From: a bacterium
Lineage (GTDB): Bacteria > Patescibacteriota > Minisyncoccia > Phycocordibacterales > Phycocordibacteraceae
Assembly (NCBI GenBank): GCA_030651285.1
Contig: JAUSCN010000025.1
Span: 1 to 33,783, forward strand
Reading direction: 5' to 3'
DNA: 33,783 nt
The first letter of the stretch is position 1. The number at the start of each line of letters is the position of its first letter. Below the pieces are notes generated by a model that was not told where the DNA came from, searched no databases, and saw nothing but the letters and a program-made list of their open reading frames with translations. The position numbers were made by a program, and so were the translations under genes. Below are positions 6,046 through 14,552 of this stretch, piece after piece.

Positions 6046-8883
6046 CTATTTGATAATCTTCACAAACTCTTCCGGCTTTGGCGCATCCATAAATGAGGAG
6101 AAGAATCCCAGGAAGCCGCTTGTGCGCACTGGCTCGCCCGGAAGCGCGTGCCCCTCATATAGGGACCATGGAATTCGGTAATTCCCATTGTCGTCTGTAC
6201 CATAAATCACTTTGTCAGGATTCTCAGTGAGGAATTTCTGAACCACTTCTATTTTGCTCTCGATTGAACCTCCGTATGCGAATAAGTGCCCCCCAGAATC
6301 GGCATAGATAGCTGGTTGTCCGGTCGATATCGTAAGACCCGCCTCATTCACTATATGATCTGGGGTGGCAACCGTTTCTGCTGCATTTTTATCTCCACCG
6401 AACCAATCGGAAACTTTATCGAAAAGACTCTTGTCTACTACAGGTCGAGGGTCATGCATTGCATTCCTGAGCTCTGTCAGAGCATCTGCCTCCTGCTTAG
6501 TCATCGGATGACCATCCAAAGGATCACGTCCGTATGATGTTCCTGCCCCAGTCTCTTCGACATATTTTTTAATATCAGACATCCGCTGATCGATGTGTGC
6601 TTCTTTAGCGGATAATTCTTGAACAGCCGCGGTGGAACCCTCAGCTTGAGCAGTAGCCATGCCAGCATGAACCTGAGCACGCTCATCATATAACTTACTC
6701 CACTCGTCATTCAATCCCTTTACATGCGACCTCATCAGATCCTCCTGATATGCAGGAGAGGGGCCTTGTACAGGTACTTGCTCCACATGACTTTCACCGG
6801 CAGATGTATCAGGGACGGAATTTGTAACACTGGACGATTCTTTGGAAAGTTCTTGCATAGTGTCGAGATGTCCTTTGAGATTTTCGATACCCGCATCTAC
6901 TTGCGCAGTAGGATATGCGCCCGTCGGCGAAAGAGCACTTGGATTATTTTTTGATTCCTCCAAATACTGTAAGAATGACACCCTCTCTGCAGGAGATAAG
7001 CTGCTAATGTGATTGTCGATAAGAGCCTGATGTTCAGGTCTCAAGTCTTTTATCAAAGAGTCCGCAGCTAGTGCCCGAAGCTGTTCCGGAGTTCTGTTGA
7101 ACCAAGCAAACTTGTCATATGTTTCCTGTATATACTGCCCCGAATAGTGCGGCGGCAACACAACCTCTGGTGCCGGACCATGAAGAATGTCTTCAGGATG
7201 TTCTGGGGCGACATATGCTAGTGCCGCAGCTTCAGCCTCTGGTGCCGGGATGGAATCTGGTGCAGTGTTCGAAACTACACCTTCGACGACTTCCTGATTA
7301 GGGGCATGATTGAGCATCTTGCTGAGCCAATCCCAATTCATAGCATCGTATGCTTTCAAAGTGGCGCTCGATAGTTCCTTAGCTTTTCCAAAGGCATCTA
7401 TTGACAACTCCTTTGCTTTTTCAACACCTTCATTAAAAACGTCACTCTCAGCGACCACTTTAACCGCTTCGACACCACCATGTACCGCGAGCGATGTTCC
7501 TAGCGACCACACCATTCCGAGTGCAAATGCATATGTATTTTTAGTAAATTCAGAACGATTTGCTAGCCAGGATTCTGGATTTTTTGCGACCTTCGCATCA
7601 ATTTCTTTTCGTCGATTGATAACCGTACCCAGACCTCCCACCATGCGCTGACCCCAAAGCGCTGCACCAAAAGCCGTAGAAACTGCCGGCATCGCAGTCG
7701 CACTAAGACCGGCTCCGACCATCAGACATCCAGTAATCGCGAGCTTCTTCTTCCAACCAAGCTTGTTGTACCCCTCGATAACCTCGAACACTTTCGGGCC
7801 ATATTTTTCTGAGGCCTCGTGCAACAGACTCATCGAGCGCTCTGCAAGATGTGTCTTCAGACGCTCGCCCTGCTCGGTCGTTTTTTCACCCTCTTTTGAC
7901 TCAACAGACTCCTCTGGGGAAATTCCTTCCACTTTCTTCGCTGCATACAACTTCCCCTCCGCTTTCTTGATCAGGCCACCCAAATAGCTTCGCTTCTCTT
8001 TATGAGTATCTCCCGTATCCTCCTCTGCCACATACTCTTCGCCTGCTAGCTCAGCAAATCGACGCCTCTGCGCATCACTGAAAAGCGCGCCTTTTGGAGC
8101 TTCCTCCACTTTCACTTCGGGTGCAGGCGTAGTCTCCGGCGAAGATTCGATCACGGGAGCACTTGTGACTTCTGGCATAGCTTCCTGCGAAGGCTCATTT
8201 GACTCAAGTTTCTTTCTTTTCCCCCGCCACTCTTCCACACTCTTAGTAAGGCCTTCTTCAAATTTCTTAAGCTCTTCTTCCGAGCCATGAGGAAGATTTC
8301 CTGGTACTTGTGGCGCTTCGACACTTTTCACTTCATCCGGTACTTTTTCGTTACCCGCTTGGTATGATTCAGGGATTACCTCCTCTTTAGGTATCTCTGG
8401 TTCATTCACAGAAGACGGCGAAACGATGGTTTGGAGTTTGTTAAATACATCCCTATCGAGCCTTTCTGAAGCCAGTGTCATTATTTTTTCAACAGCTTCC
8501 GGGGATGCACTTTTACCCCCAATATCATTGAGGTAGTTTAGAAACATTGCGCCAGTTAGATTTTTTTCGGCGGCAATCTTTGCAAGAACTGTGTCGAGCT
8601 GATTATCGCTTACCGCCTCTTTTGTTGATGGAGTTTCGCTGAAAATTTCCTCGGCTGGAAAACCTGGTTTGAAGTGGAGGGAATCAAATTTTCTGAGCTG
8701 ACTCTGCAATTGTGCGTCGTTTTCTCTACTGATTATGCGCTTCGAAGAAGCGTCTAGCTGGATTTCTTTTTTGGTTTCAGGAACATCACCTTTTGCCACT
8801 CGGGCAATGAGTCGTTCCAGTTCTGGATTGTGATCAGGTTCAAGACTTTCTTTCTTTTTTCTTCGTGGAGGTTTCTCAGACAT
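6046..8883 (-). CDS. Giant low-complexity membrane protein partnered with a TraG-like ATPase
   Basis: 945 aa, no recognised family. Residues 1 to about 370 are charged and Pro/Glu-rich with short helical blocks, likely disordered and cytoplasmic. Hydrophobic segments lie around residues 381-412 (LAITGCLMVGAGLSATAMP...) and 450-472 (TYAFALGMVWSLGTSLAVHG). The remaining 470 residues are again acidic, with Pro-rich linkers, coiled-coil-prone stretches (LKGHLDTMQELSKESSS; DEWSKLYDERAQVHAGMA) and a hydrophobic C-terminus ending FLGFFSSFMDAPKPEEFVKIIK. The start lies 3 nt after the stop of the ATPase gene with only a weak GAAG site, so translational coupling is likely. The pairing suggests a membrane partner or scaffold of a secretion or pilus-like machine; that is inference. 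Confidence 0.8.
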   Translation of the reverse strand: MSEKPPRRKKKESLEPDHNPELERLIARVAKGDVPETKKEIQLDASSKRIISRENDAQLQSQLRKFDSLHFKPGFPAEEIFSETPSTKEAVSDNQLDTVLAKIAAEKNLTGAMFLNYLNDIGGKSASPEAVEKIMTLASERLDRDVFNKLQTIVSPSSVNEPEIPKEEVIPESYQAGNEKVPDEVKSVEAPQVPGNLPHGSEEELKKFEEGLTKSVEEWRGKRKKLESNEPSQEAMPEVTSAPVIESSPETTPAPEVKVEEAPKGALFSDAQRRRFAELAGEEYVAEEDTGDTHKEKRSYLGGLIKKAEGKLYAAKKVEGISPEESVESKEGEKTTEQGERLKTHLAERSMSLLHEASEKYGPKVFEVIEGYNKLGWKKKLAITGCLMVGAGLSATAMPAVSTAFGAALWGQRMVGGLGTVINRRKEIDAKVAKNPESWLANRSEFTKNTYAFALGMVWSLGTSLAVHGGVEAVKVVAESDVFNEGVEKAKELSIDAFGKAKELSSATLKAYDAMNWDWLSKMLNHAPNQEVVEGVVSNTAPDSIPAPEAEAAALAYVAPEHPEDILHGPAPEVVLPPHYSGQYIQETYDKFAWFNRTPEQLRALAADSLIKDLRPEHQALIDNHISSLSPAERVSFLQYLEESKNNPSALSPTGAYPTAQVDAGIENLKGHLDTMQELSKESSSVTNSVPDTSAGESHVEQVPVQGPSPAYQEDLMRSHVKGLNDEWSKLYDERAQVHAGMATAQAEGSTAAVQELSAKEAHIDQRMSDIKKYVEETGAGTSYGRDPLDGHPMTKQEADALTELRNAMHDPRPVVDKSLFDKVSDWFGGDKNAAETVATPDHIVNEAGLTISTGQPAIYADSGGHLFAYGGSIESKIEVVQKFLTENPDKVIYGTDDNGNYRIPWSLYEGHALPGEPVRTSGFLGFFSSFMDAPKPEEFVKIIK

Positions 8884-8886
8884 AGA

Positions 8887-11658
8887 TTACTTCGTAAGAT
8901 AGCGCTCACGTATCATGTTTTCGACTGTAGCACGGTCGCGGCCGTAGGTAAGCGACGAAAGGTGAATAAGATCCTTCACCTGACCAGGATCTCCCGCCAC
9001 AATATCCGAAGTCTTCATGTCGAACGGCTTTTGCGGCACACCCTCTGAGAGGATCTTCACGTAAGCATTCCTGTTCTCAATATTCACAAAATCAAGCGCC
9101 TCGAAGACTGGTGCGAACTGCTTCGCAAATACTTCTGCATCTTCTTCACCCACGCGAAATACGGCCATGTTGCCTACGTTGCCAAATACTGCATCACGCG
9201 TCCTATCCTCGATCTGCTTGAGGAACTGGTGCGCCATCGTGAGAGAAAGCTTGTATTTGCGCGCTTCGGAAAGAATGCCGGGGATCGAGTCCGTCGTGAT
9301 GTTCTGAAACTCGTCGATGTAGAGATAGAACGGCGGATATTGCTTCTCTGGCGCATCTGCGCGGGAGAGCGCTGCCATGAAGAGCTTGCCGACAATGATA
9401 AGACCAAGCAAGTTCGCATTTCGCTCGCCGAGGCGACCTTTCGAAAGATTGATGAGGAGAATTTTCTTCATATCCATTACCTCGCGGAACCTGAATGAAG
9501 ACTCCTGCTGCCCGACGATCGGACGAATGAAATCGTTTGCCGTGAAGTCATCGAACTTATTGGTGATGTACGGGACGATATTCTCAAGCGCAGCATCACC
9601 ACCAGCTTTTGTCGCGATCTCATTCCAGAATTGGTTCACGACCGGATTCATACTCTTCGCGAGCTTCTCGGTGCGGAACTCCTTATTTGAAAGAACGCGA
9701 GCGATATCGAGCATAGTTGAACCGCTTGTCGGGTCTTCCATCACGAGCAGCGTAGCGTTACGGAAATACTGCTCAAAAGCAGGACCCATACTCTCGGGCA
9801 CATCGCCGTACAAACGACGGAAAATCATCAAGAGTTCGTTTACGATGAAGGTCTTCTGCTCCGGACGCGAGAGATCGTATTCGAGGAAATTTAATCCGAA
9901 TGGTCGCGACAGATCTGCCGGATCGAAATAGATGACATCTTTGTATCGCTCAGGTGGAACAGCTGCAAGAATATCCAAGATATCCGAGCCGTGCGGATCA
10001 ATGAAGCAGCACCCCTCGCCATTCCTGATGTCCTGAATGATCATCGACTTCATGAGCCCTGTCTTACCAGTACCGGTCTGCCCGATGATATAGAGGTGCC
10101 GTAGACGATCTTCAGGGCTGAGATGTACGCTCGTCTCCATGCTTCGATACGTATTTATACCAAGCAGCACACCGCTCTTCGGGAGCGACAGCGGCGCGGG
10201 CGCATGAGTAAAGCGCGCCTGCTTCAAGTGCGGCGAGCTCTGGATGCCTGACGGCGGGAAGTGGTACAGGGCCGTAAGCTCTCGAAGAGACATCGGCAGC
10301 GCATTCGAAGAATCAGGTAGACGGAATGAGAAATCATCAAGCGTTTTCTGCAGTCGTCGAGGCGCCGTACGCATAAATTTCAAGCGATTTCCTTGTGTAT
10401 TTGCAAACTGATTGAACGCCGACTCGAGATCATCAAGCACTTGCGCCGCCTTGCTTTCATTACTTGAAGAAACTACGAGCCGCATCGTCACTCCCGCGAT
10501 AGATGCAGACGTCTTCTTTTCCACCTGCTCTATGTATGACTTGTTCGTCTCGGCTTGCCGAATTTCAGCCTGCTTAGCTTTTTCTGCGTCCTTCGGTTTG
10601 GTTGAAAAAAGAGTTTGCTTAATTTCGAGTGCAATAGAACCAAGCACTGTGCTAGGAATATTAAATGCCACGGAAGATTTTTCACCCTTACGCAAAGCCT
10701 GGAGAACTTTTCGATAATGCTTCACATAGTGTTCTCCTTGCGGCTCGACGATAATCTGCAGCGCCGCACCTTCGCCGATGTGTTCTATCTTCGCAAACGC
10801 ATTCGTAATCGTGTTTATCGGGTCATAGTCAAAATCTGCGTAATCCTTAAGCGGAAGCGCCGGATTTTCTGCAAAAGCAGCGGTCGAGACGAGCGAGACA
10901 CCGCCTGCTGCGAAGATGTTGTAATCTCGCGGCTGCGGCACCATGTGCGCATCAGGAAATATCGCGAGGAGCTGCTTCTCAAACAAATCATGCTTCCCGT
11001 TCGGCACTGCAGCATAAAACTGAAGCTCGGGACTGTCCGACGGGACCGCAAGTTCGAGTACGAAATAATTCGGCTCATCCGATGCGCCTTTTTCTACGGA
11101 CAAAAGCCCCGCGTAGAATTGCTCCATTCTGGAAATAAGCTCTTTTAGCGTCTTTGAACGGTCCTGCTCTGCATTTTTCGGTCCAGGAAGTGCAATTTCA
11201 TAGAGCGTCATCTTGAGCGCACGGAAGCGCGGCGCTTTCTCATTAAATCCAGGCGCAATGAGACCTGTTGCGATGTATCGCACGAGATACCGATGAAAAT
11301 CATCCGCCAAGCGCGGATTCTGAAGCGTATCAAGCACTGAAAAAGCATTTTTGATGCCTTTCTCCTCCATTGTGTGCAGCAATCCCTTTATCGCCTCCTC
11401 ACCGTCGCCCAGATTAAGACTTGCGAGCACCTTCTCCGCTGTACTATTTACCGAAGATTCGGTAATGCGAAATTCAGGCGACAGCACTTTCTCTGGAGCC
11501 GTACGATGTTCATGAATCTTTTCGGAGATAATCTGTACTCGCTCAGACATATTGGGAGCCTTCCCGCGCCCTGCGAGCTCGGCCTCTTTGTGCATCACCT
11601 GCTCGCGCAGATACTGCAACTCCTCTTCGGGCGTAGACAGCCTTGGTACCGATTCCAT
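8887..11658 (-). CDS. DUF87/TraG-VirD4-like conjugation-type ATPase
   Basis: 923 aa. The N-terminal half is patescibacteria-specific alpha/beta sequence. The C-terminal half is a hexameric AAA-like motor of the type IV coupling / FtsK-HerA class: Walker A GQTGTGKTGLMKS near residue 525, then CCFIDPHGSDILDIL, Walker B-like PPFYLYIDEFQNI near residue 779, and LTMAHQFLKQIEDRTRDAVFGN followed by MAVFRVGEEDAEVFAKQF, typical of TraG-like proteins. No transmembrane segment is visible, so membrane attachment could come from the partner encoded 3 nt downstream. It probably energises DNA or protein transfer or a type IV pilus-like apparatus. Leaderless start: TATACT ends 8 nt before the ATG. It diverges from dedA. 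Confidence 0.85.
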   Translation of the reverse strand: MESVPRLSTPEEELQYLREQVMHKEAELAGRGKAPNMSERVQIISEKIHEHRTAPEKVLSPEFRITESSVNSTAEKVLASLNLGDGEEAIKGLLHTMEEKGIKNAFSVLDTLQNPRLADDFHRYLVRYIATGLIAPGFNEKAPRFRALKMTLYEIALPGPKNAEQDRSKTLKELISRMEQFYAGLLSVEKGASDEPNYFVLELAVPSDSPELQFYAAVPNGKHDLFEKQLLAIFPDAHMVPQPRDYNIFAAGGVSLVSTAAFAENPALPLKDYADFDYDPINTITNAFAKIEHIGEGAALQIIVEPQGEHYVKHYRKVLQALRKGEKSSVAFNIPSTVLGSIALEIKQTLFSTKPKDAEKAKQAEIRQAETNKSYIEQVEKKTSASIAGVTMRLVVSSSNESKAAQVLDDLESAFNQFANTQGNRLKFMRTAPRRLQKTLDDFSFRLPDSSNALPMSLRELTALYHFPPSGIQSSPHLKQARFTHAPAPLSLPKSGVLLGINTYRSMETSVHLSPEDRLRHLYIIGQTGTGKTGLMKSMIIQDIRNGEGCCFIDPHGSDILDILAAVPPERYKDVIYFDPADLSRPFGLNFLEYDLSRPEQKTFIVNELLMIFRRLYGDVPESMGPAFEQYFRNATLLVMEDPTSGSTMLDIARVLSNKEFRTEKLAKSMNPVVNQFWNEIATKAGGDAALENIVPYITNKFDDFTANDFIRPIVGQQESSFRFREVMDMKKILLINLSKGRLGERNANLLGLIIVGKLFMAALSRADAPEKQYPPFYLYIDEFQNITTDSIPGILSEARKYKLSLTMAHQFLKQIEDRTRDAVFGNVGNMAVFRVGEEDAEVFAKQFAPVFEALDFVNIENRNAYVKILSEGVPQKPFDMKTSDIVAGDPGQVKDLIHLSSLTYGRDRATVENMIRERYLTK
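10724..10747. repeat. 24-bp exact repeat, copy A
   Basis: Lies inside the TraG-like ATPase gene, encoding EPQGEHYV; identical to 15690-15713. Confidence 0.85.
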
Positions 11659-11666
11659 TTGATATC

Positions 11667-11672
11667 AGTATA
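11667..11672 (-). promoter_or_regulatory. -10 element for the TraG-like ATPase operon
   Basis: Minus-strand TATACT, 8 nt before the ATG at 11658. No good -35 is visible. Confidence 0.5.
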
Positions 11673-11729
11673 CCTCGTAGAATATCCAGACCTCCCTACG
11701 TTATTCACTTACGAGCCGATATCATGATG

Positions 11730-11735
11730 TATACT
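11730..11735 (+). promoter_or_regulatory. -10 element for dedA
   Basis: TATACT, 8 nt before the ATG at 11744. It mirrors the divergent ATPase promoter about 60 bp away. Confidence 0.5.
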
Positions 11736-11743
11736 GCACCAAA

Positions 11744-12361
11744 ATGATGAATTTTCTTTTGGCGTGTATACACCTCGACCCGATTGAGATTGTGCGGGCT
11801 GGAAGTTATGCCGGCATCGCGGCACTCGTGTTCGCTGAGAGCGGACTTCTTATCGGCATGTTCCTTCCTGGTGACTCGCTTCTCTTTACTGCTGGCCTAC
11901 TATCCGCAGGTGGCTTTCTTGCTCCAGGACCGCTCATGATAACCGTCATCGCGGCAGCAATACTCGGCGACTCGGTAGGGTACTGGTTTGGTGCAAAAGT
12001 GGGCGACCACCTTGAGGACCGCGAGGACTCGTGGTTTTTCAAAAAGGAATATCTGCGTCGTACTGAACGCTTCTACCAGAAATACGGCGGACGAGCCCTT
12101 ATCCTCGCTCGCTTTGTGCCGATTGTACGTACACTCACACCCATTCTTGCTGGTGCTGGCTCTATGACCTATCGAAAATTCCTTTCATTTAATATCATCG
12201 GCGGATTCATATGGGGCGGCGGCATGGTATTACTCGGCTTCACTCTCGGCTCAATCATCCCAGATAGTGAAAAATACGTTGTACCGATCTCGCTCGTCAT
12301 CATTATGATTTCCCTTCTCCCTATCCTCATGAACCTTGCCAAAGGAAAGCGCGGCATTTAA
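11744..12361 (+). CDS. DedA-family membrane protein
   Basis: 205 aa with about five hydrophobic segments. DedA (SNARE-associated/VTT) hallmarks are the acidic-Pro motif FAESGLLIGMFLPGDSLLFTAGLL, the GDSVGYWFGAKVGD segment, RTERFYQKYGGRALILARFVPIVRTLTPILAGAGSMTYRKF with the paired essential arginines, and FNIIGGFIWGGGM. Family members act as proton-dependent lipid transporters or flippases that maintain envelope integrity. No Shine-Dalgarno site; TATACT ends 8 nt before the first ATG, and a second ATG follows directly. It is monocistronic; no clear terminator is seen before the next promoter at 12371. Confidence 0.93.
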   Translation: MMNFLLACIHLDPIEIVRAGSYAGIAALVFAESGLLIGMFLPGDSLLFTAGLLSAGGFLAPGPLMITVIAAAILGDSVGYWFGAKVGDHLEDREDSWFFKKEYLRRTERFYQKYGGRALILARFVPIVRTLTPILAGAGSMTYRKFLSFNIIGGFIWGGGMVLLGFTLGSIIPDSEKYVVPISLVIIMISLLPILMNLAKGKRGI

Positions 12362-12370
12362 TTGCAGACC

Positions 12371-12399
12371 TTTACAATCTCACCAAAAAGTATTATTAT
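12371..12399 (+). promoter_or_regulatory. Promoter of the 12476 orphan gene
   Basis: TTTACA (12371-12376), 17-nt spacer, TATTAT (12394-12399). It predicts a leader of about 70 nt ending in AAAGGAGG. Confidence 0.5.
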
Positions 12400-12475
12400 T
12401 TCAAAAGTTAGTTCCTTTCGCATTTAGAAATACTTCGTTTTCCCCAACACCACCCATCATTCAAAGGAGGCAGTT

Positions 12476-12739
12476 ATGAGCACCGAAACCGTTCCTCATG
12501 TGGGAGTTACACCCCAGTGTCCTATCCTGCATCAAGTTGCGGGAGTGGAATTGGACTTGAATATCTTCCGAGAAAAAGAAACATTCACTGGATGCAGCCT
12601 ACTCCATACTGGAGAAGACTGTAGCCACGAATGTCTCGCCACCCCCGAGGCAAAGAGAAGTCTTGCGGAACTGATCAAAATTGAGCAAGCGAAACATCTC
12701 AAAGATCTCGGTACAGTCGGCCCAGACGTCCTCGTGTAA
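12476..12739 (+). CDS. Orphan small Cys-containing protein
   Basis: 87 aa, no family recognised and no signal peptide. Cys residues occur at QCPIL, TGCSLL, EDCSHEC (two), so a Zn site or disulfides are possible; two His lie nearby (HTGEDCSHEC). The C-terminal third is a charged helix (AKRSLAELIKIEQAKHLKDL). The start is fixed by an ideal AAAGGAGG at 12463-12470. Its own promoter lies upstream and a strong terminator directly downstream, which also stands before the cupredoxin-like gene. Confidence 0.7.
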   Translation: MSTETVPHVGVTPQCPILHQVAGVELDLNIFREKETFTGCSLLHTGEDCSHECLATPEAKRSLAELIKIEQAKHLKDLGTVGPDVLV

Positions 12740-12756
12740 AGATGGTGTCTGCACAT

Positions 12757-12790
12757 GCTCTACTGCCTCGCCCGTGAGGTAGTAGAGCTC
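12757..12790 (+). terminator. Terminator or attenuator between the 12476 and 12812 genes
   Basis: A 13-bp stem (12757-12769 with 12776-12788) containing one G-U pair that fits only the plus-strand RNA, followed by TCTCTTTTTT. No promoter fits between it and the next start, so the downstream gene probably depends on read-through. Confidence 0.75.
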
Positions 12791-12811
12791 TCTTTTTTAT
12801 TGGGAGGAAAT

Positions 12812-13291
12812 ATGGGCAAGGATACAAAGTTCGCATTGATAGTAGCCTCGGTATTGGTTTTTTCTGGCGCAGTGATAGTTACTATGGTTCTTCCAGCAAT
12901 GAAGCCTGCACCAGTTGCAGAGACACAGATGAAGTATCTGCCCGACGAAATACATATTGATGTTAGTCCGAGAGGATATTTCGTGAGGGGTGGAAACTTC
13001 ATATCCAAAACCCTGCGACTACAACGCGGGCGTCATGTGAAAATAATCTTTCACTACGACTATCCGGCAAGCGACGCTGAATTGCCGAGCCATCAATTCA
13101 CGATTCTTGCGCCCAAGACTCAAGACAGAGAGGAGTTCCGCCTACAAAGCGAATCTCTTACGTCTATGAATCGAGAAGTGGTGATGGAGTTGAATGTTGG
13201 TGAAAACAACATCGATCGATACCTGCTGGGCTGCAGCATATCTTGCGATGCGATGGCACAACTGTTTAGGGAGATCGAGGTTATTGGTTGA
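12812..13291 (+). CDS. Membrane-anchored cupredoxin-like protein
   Basis: 159 aa. An N-terminal transmembrane segment (KFALIVASVLVFSGAVIVTMVL) is followed by a beta-rich domain. The pattern RGRHVKIIFHYDYP...SHQFTIL...REVVMELNVGENNIDRYLLGCSISCDAMAQL...EIEV follows the cupredoxin layout, where His (SHQF), Cys (LLGC) and Met (DAM) would bind copper. The second His is Asp here, so copper binding may be altered or lost. The start is ATG 12812, preceded by GGGAGGAA; the longer frame from 12755 begins inside the terminator and is rejected. A cell-surface electron carrier or structural cupredoxin is plausible. Confidence 0.65.
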   Translation: MGKDTKFALIVASVLVFSGAVIVTMVLPAMKPAPVAETQMKYLPDEIHIDVSPRGYFVRGGNFISKTLRLQRGRHVKIIFHYDYPASDAELPSHQFTILAPKTQDREEFRLQSESLTSMNREVVMELNVGENNIDRYLLGCSISCDAMAQLFREIEVIG

Positions 13292-13296
13292 TCATT

Positions 13297-13336
13297 CACC
13301 CCCGGCTACATACGTAGTTCCGGGGGTGTTTCTTTT
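13297..13336 (+). terminator. Terminator of the cupredoxin-like gene
   Basis: A 9-bp GC-rich stem (13297-13305 with 13320-13328) with an inner 4-bp CTAC/GTAG stem, then TTTCTTTT. Confidence 0.85.
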
Positions 13337-13354
13337 GAGTGATTACGCAGTATG

Positions 13355-13384
13355 AAGCCCCGCGTACGAGTGTACGTGGGGCTT
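13355..13384. terminator. Hairpin between convergent orphan genes
   Basis: A 13-bp stem (13355-13367 with 13372-13384), loop GAGT. One pair is G-U in plus RNA but a mismatch in minus RNA, and neither side has a clear U tract, so its role after the 13394 gene is uncertain. Confidence 0.45.
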
Positions 13385-13393
13385 GAAACAAGA

Positions 13394-13900
13394 TTATACT
13401 GATATCGTCCTATCGATCTCTTCGAAGACGCGCTCAAAGAGTTTACCTATCGGCTCACTGTACCAGTGATACTTTCTAAATACATCATTCAGCTGAATGA
13501 GCCTAATTAGATCATGCCGTTGATAGGGTGTAATGGCTGGCGCTCTCTTATTTTTATACTGCCTCTTAACGAACTCCTCTATCCTTCCATTGAAGACCTG
13601 CTCATGTTCAGCTGCAAACACAGCCCGTACTCCAGACTGGTCAGCCAGAACCCTTCTTTCCTCTATCGTTTTTAGAGGAGGATCAGAGGAAAGAGAGTCC
13701 ATCACCCCTGAAGCAATTCTTTCATCCTCACCGGAAAGTCTTTGAGTCTTCTTCTCCTTCTCGAAAAATTGCAAGACACTCTTGTTGAGCTTTTCCACAA
13801 GAACATCTCGCTCTTTAGGATTGGAGCCCTGCGCTTTCGTACCCATGAATACCACAAACACCGGGACGCAGATGAGCAGGACTACTATTGTCCGACGCAT
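13394..13900 (-). CDS. Orphan secreted helical protein
   Basis: 168 aa with a signal peptide or anchor (TIVVLLICVPVFVVFMGTKAQG). The rest is highly charged and helical (FEKEKKTQRLSGEDERIASGV; FVKRQYKNKRAP) and ends in helices rich in aromatics. I recognise no family. The ATG at 13900 follows AGGGAGGTG with good spacing. An extended -10 TGG-TATAAA lies about 50 nt upstream. It is transcribed towards the cupredoxin-like gene, each with its own hairpin. Confidence 0.7.
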   Translation of the reverse strand: MRRTIVVLLICVPVFVVFMGTKAQGSNPKERDVLVEKLNKSVLQFFEKEKKTQRLSGEDERIASGVMDSLSSDPPLKTIEERRVLADQSGVRAVFAAEHEQVFNGRIEEFVKRQYKNKRAPAITPYQRHDLIRLIQLNDVFRKYHWYSEPIGKLFERVFEEIDRTISV

Positions 13901-13946
13901 GTAGCACCTCCCTGTTGATGTGATGTTTCAAGTTCAATCCGCACGA

Positions 13947-13952
13947 TTTATA
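13947..13952 (-). promoter_or_regulatory. Extended -10 for the 13394 gene
   Basis: Minus-strand TGG-TATAAA, about 46 nt before the start. No good -35 at normal spacing. Confidence 0.4.
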
Positions 13953-13991
13953 CCACACTTTCAAGACTCTCCCATGCGCCGCCTGTGTGTA

Positions 13992-14201
13992 TTAGTACCC
14001 GATACTATTGAACGTCGACGTATATGAATCGATAAATTGTGGAATGACGAAAGCGAGTCCGATCATAGGCAACACAAGAAGTGCGACCGTCACAACACCT
14101 GTCCAGAAAAGATATTTGCGCGTCGACTCAGCAGCATGATACGCACGATCCGCTTTCTCAGATATTTCACTCAGTTTTGCCGCCAACTCAGGATCGATCA
14201 T
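13992..14201 (-). CDS. Small membrane protein with N-terminal coiled coil
   Basis: 69 aa: an amphipathic charged helix (AAKLSEISEKADRAYHAAESTRKY) followed by one or two hydrophobic segments (LFWTGVVTVALLVLPMIGLAFVIPQFI). Family unknown. Its ATG lies 1 nt after the stop of the holin-family gene, so the two are probably co-translated. Small proteins of this design are common in patescibacterial genomes next to envelope genes. A weak TGG-AATCAT hexamer 7 nt before the ATG could also give a separate leaderless transcript. Confidence 0.7.
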   Translation of the reverse strand: MIDPELAAKLSEISEKADRAYHAAESTRKYLFWTGVVTVALLVLPMIGLAFVIPQFIDSYTSTFNSIGY

Positions 14202-14202
14202 A

Positions 14203-14538
14203 TTAAGAATGATTCCATGAGTTAAAAACCCAATTCACGACAGAGAGCGCAATCGCGAAGAAAAAGGCCGACCAGAATCCAAACACCGAAAATCCTGGAA
14301 CGAGCTCAGAAGCAAGCACCACCAGAAACGCATTAATGACGAGGGAGAAAAGCCCGAGAGTAAGAAGATTTATGGGGAGCGTAAGAATGATGAGAATCGG
14401 GCGAATGAAGAGGTTGAGTGCCCCTAGCACGACTGCAGCAATAAACGCCCCAGCAGGAGTCGTCACAACGCCCGGCACAAGATACGCTGCAATCGCAATT
14501 GCGAGAGCCGAAATGATCCACTGTAAAAATAATTTCAT
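14203..14538 (-). CDS. Phage holin family 4-like small membrane protein
   Basis: 111 aa with four hydrophobic segments. GALNLFIRPILIILTLPINLLTLGLFSLVINAFLV is the characteristic core of the phage-holin-4 / mycobacterial holin superfamily, found widely in bacterial chromosomes as a housekeeping membrane protein of uncertain role; nothing here suggests a prophage. An extended -10 TGG-TATAAT overlaps the ZIP stop codon and ends 8 nt before this ATG, so it can be transcribed separately from the ZIP gene. The downstream small membrane gene starts 1 nt after its stop. Confidence 0.88.
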   Translation of the reverse strand: MKLFLQWIISALAIAIAAYLVPGVVTTPAGAFIAAVVLGALNLFIRPILIILTLPINLLTLGLFSLVINAFLVVLASELVPGFSVFGFWSAFFFAIALSVVNWVFNSWNHS

Positions 14539-14546
14539 TGAAATGA

Positions 14547-14552
14547 ATTATA
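14547..14552 (-). promoter_or_regulatory. Extended -10 for the holin-family gene
   Basis: Minus-strand TGG-TATAAT, overlapping the stop codon of the ZIP gene, 8 nt before the ATG at 14538. Confidence 0.6.

Noticed and set aside
12755-12811. Upstream extension of the cupredoxin-like gene
   Set aside because: It begins inside a terminator hairpin, while a good GGGAGGAA site and signal anchor mark ATG 12812.
14203-14538. Prophage indicated by the holin-family gene
   Set aside because: No lysis, structural or integrase genes are nearby, and this holin family is common in chromosomes.
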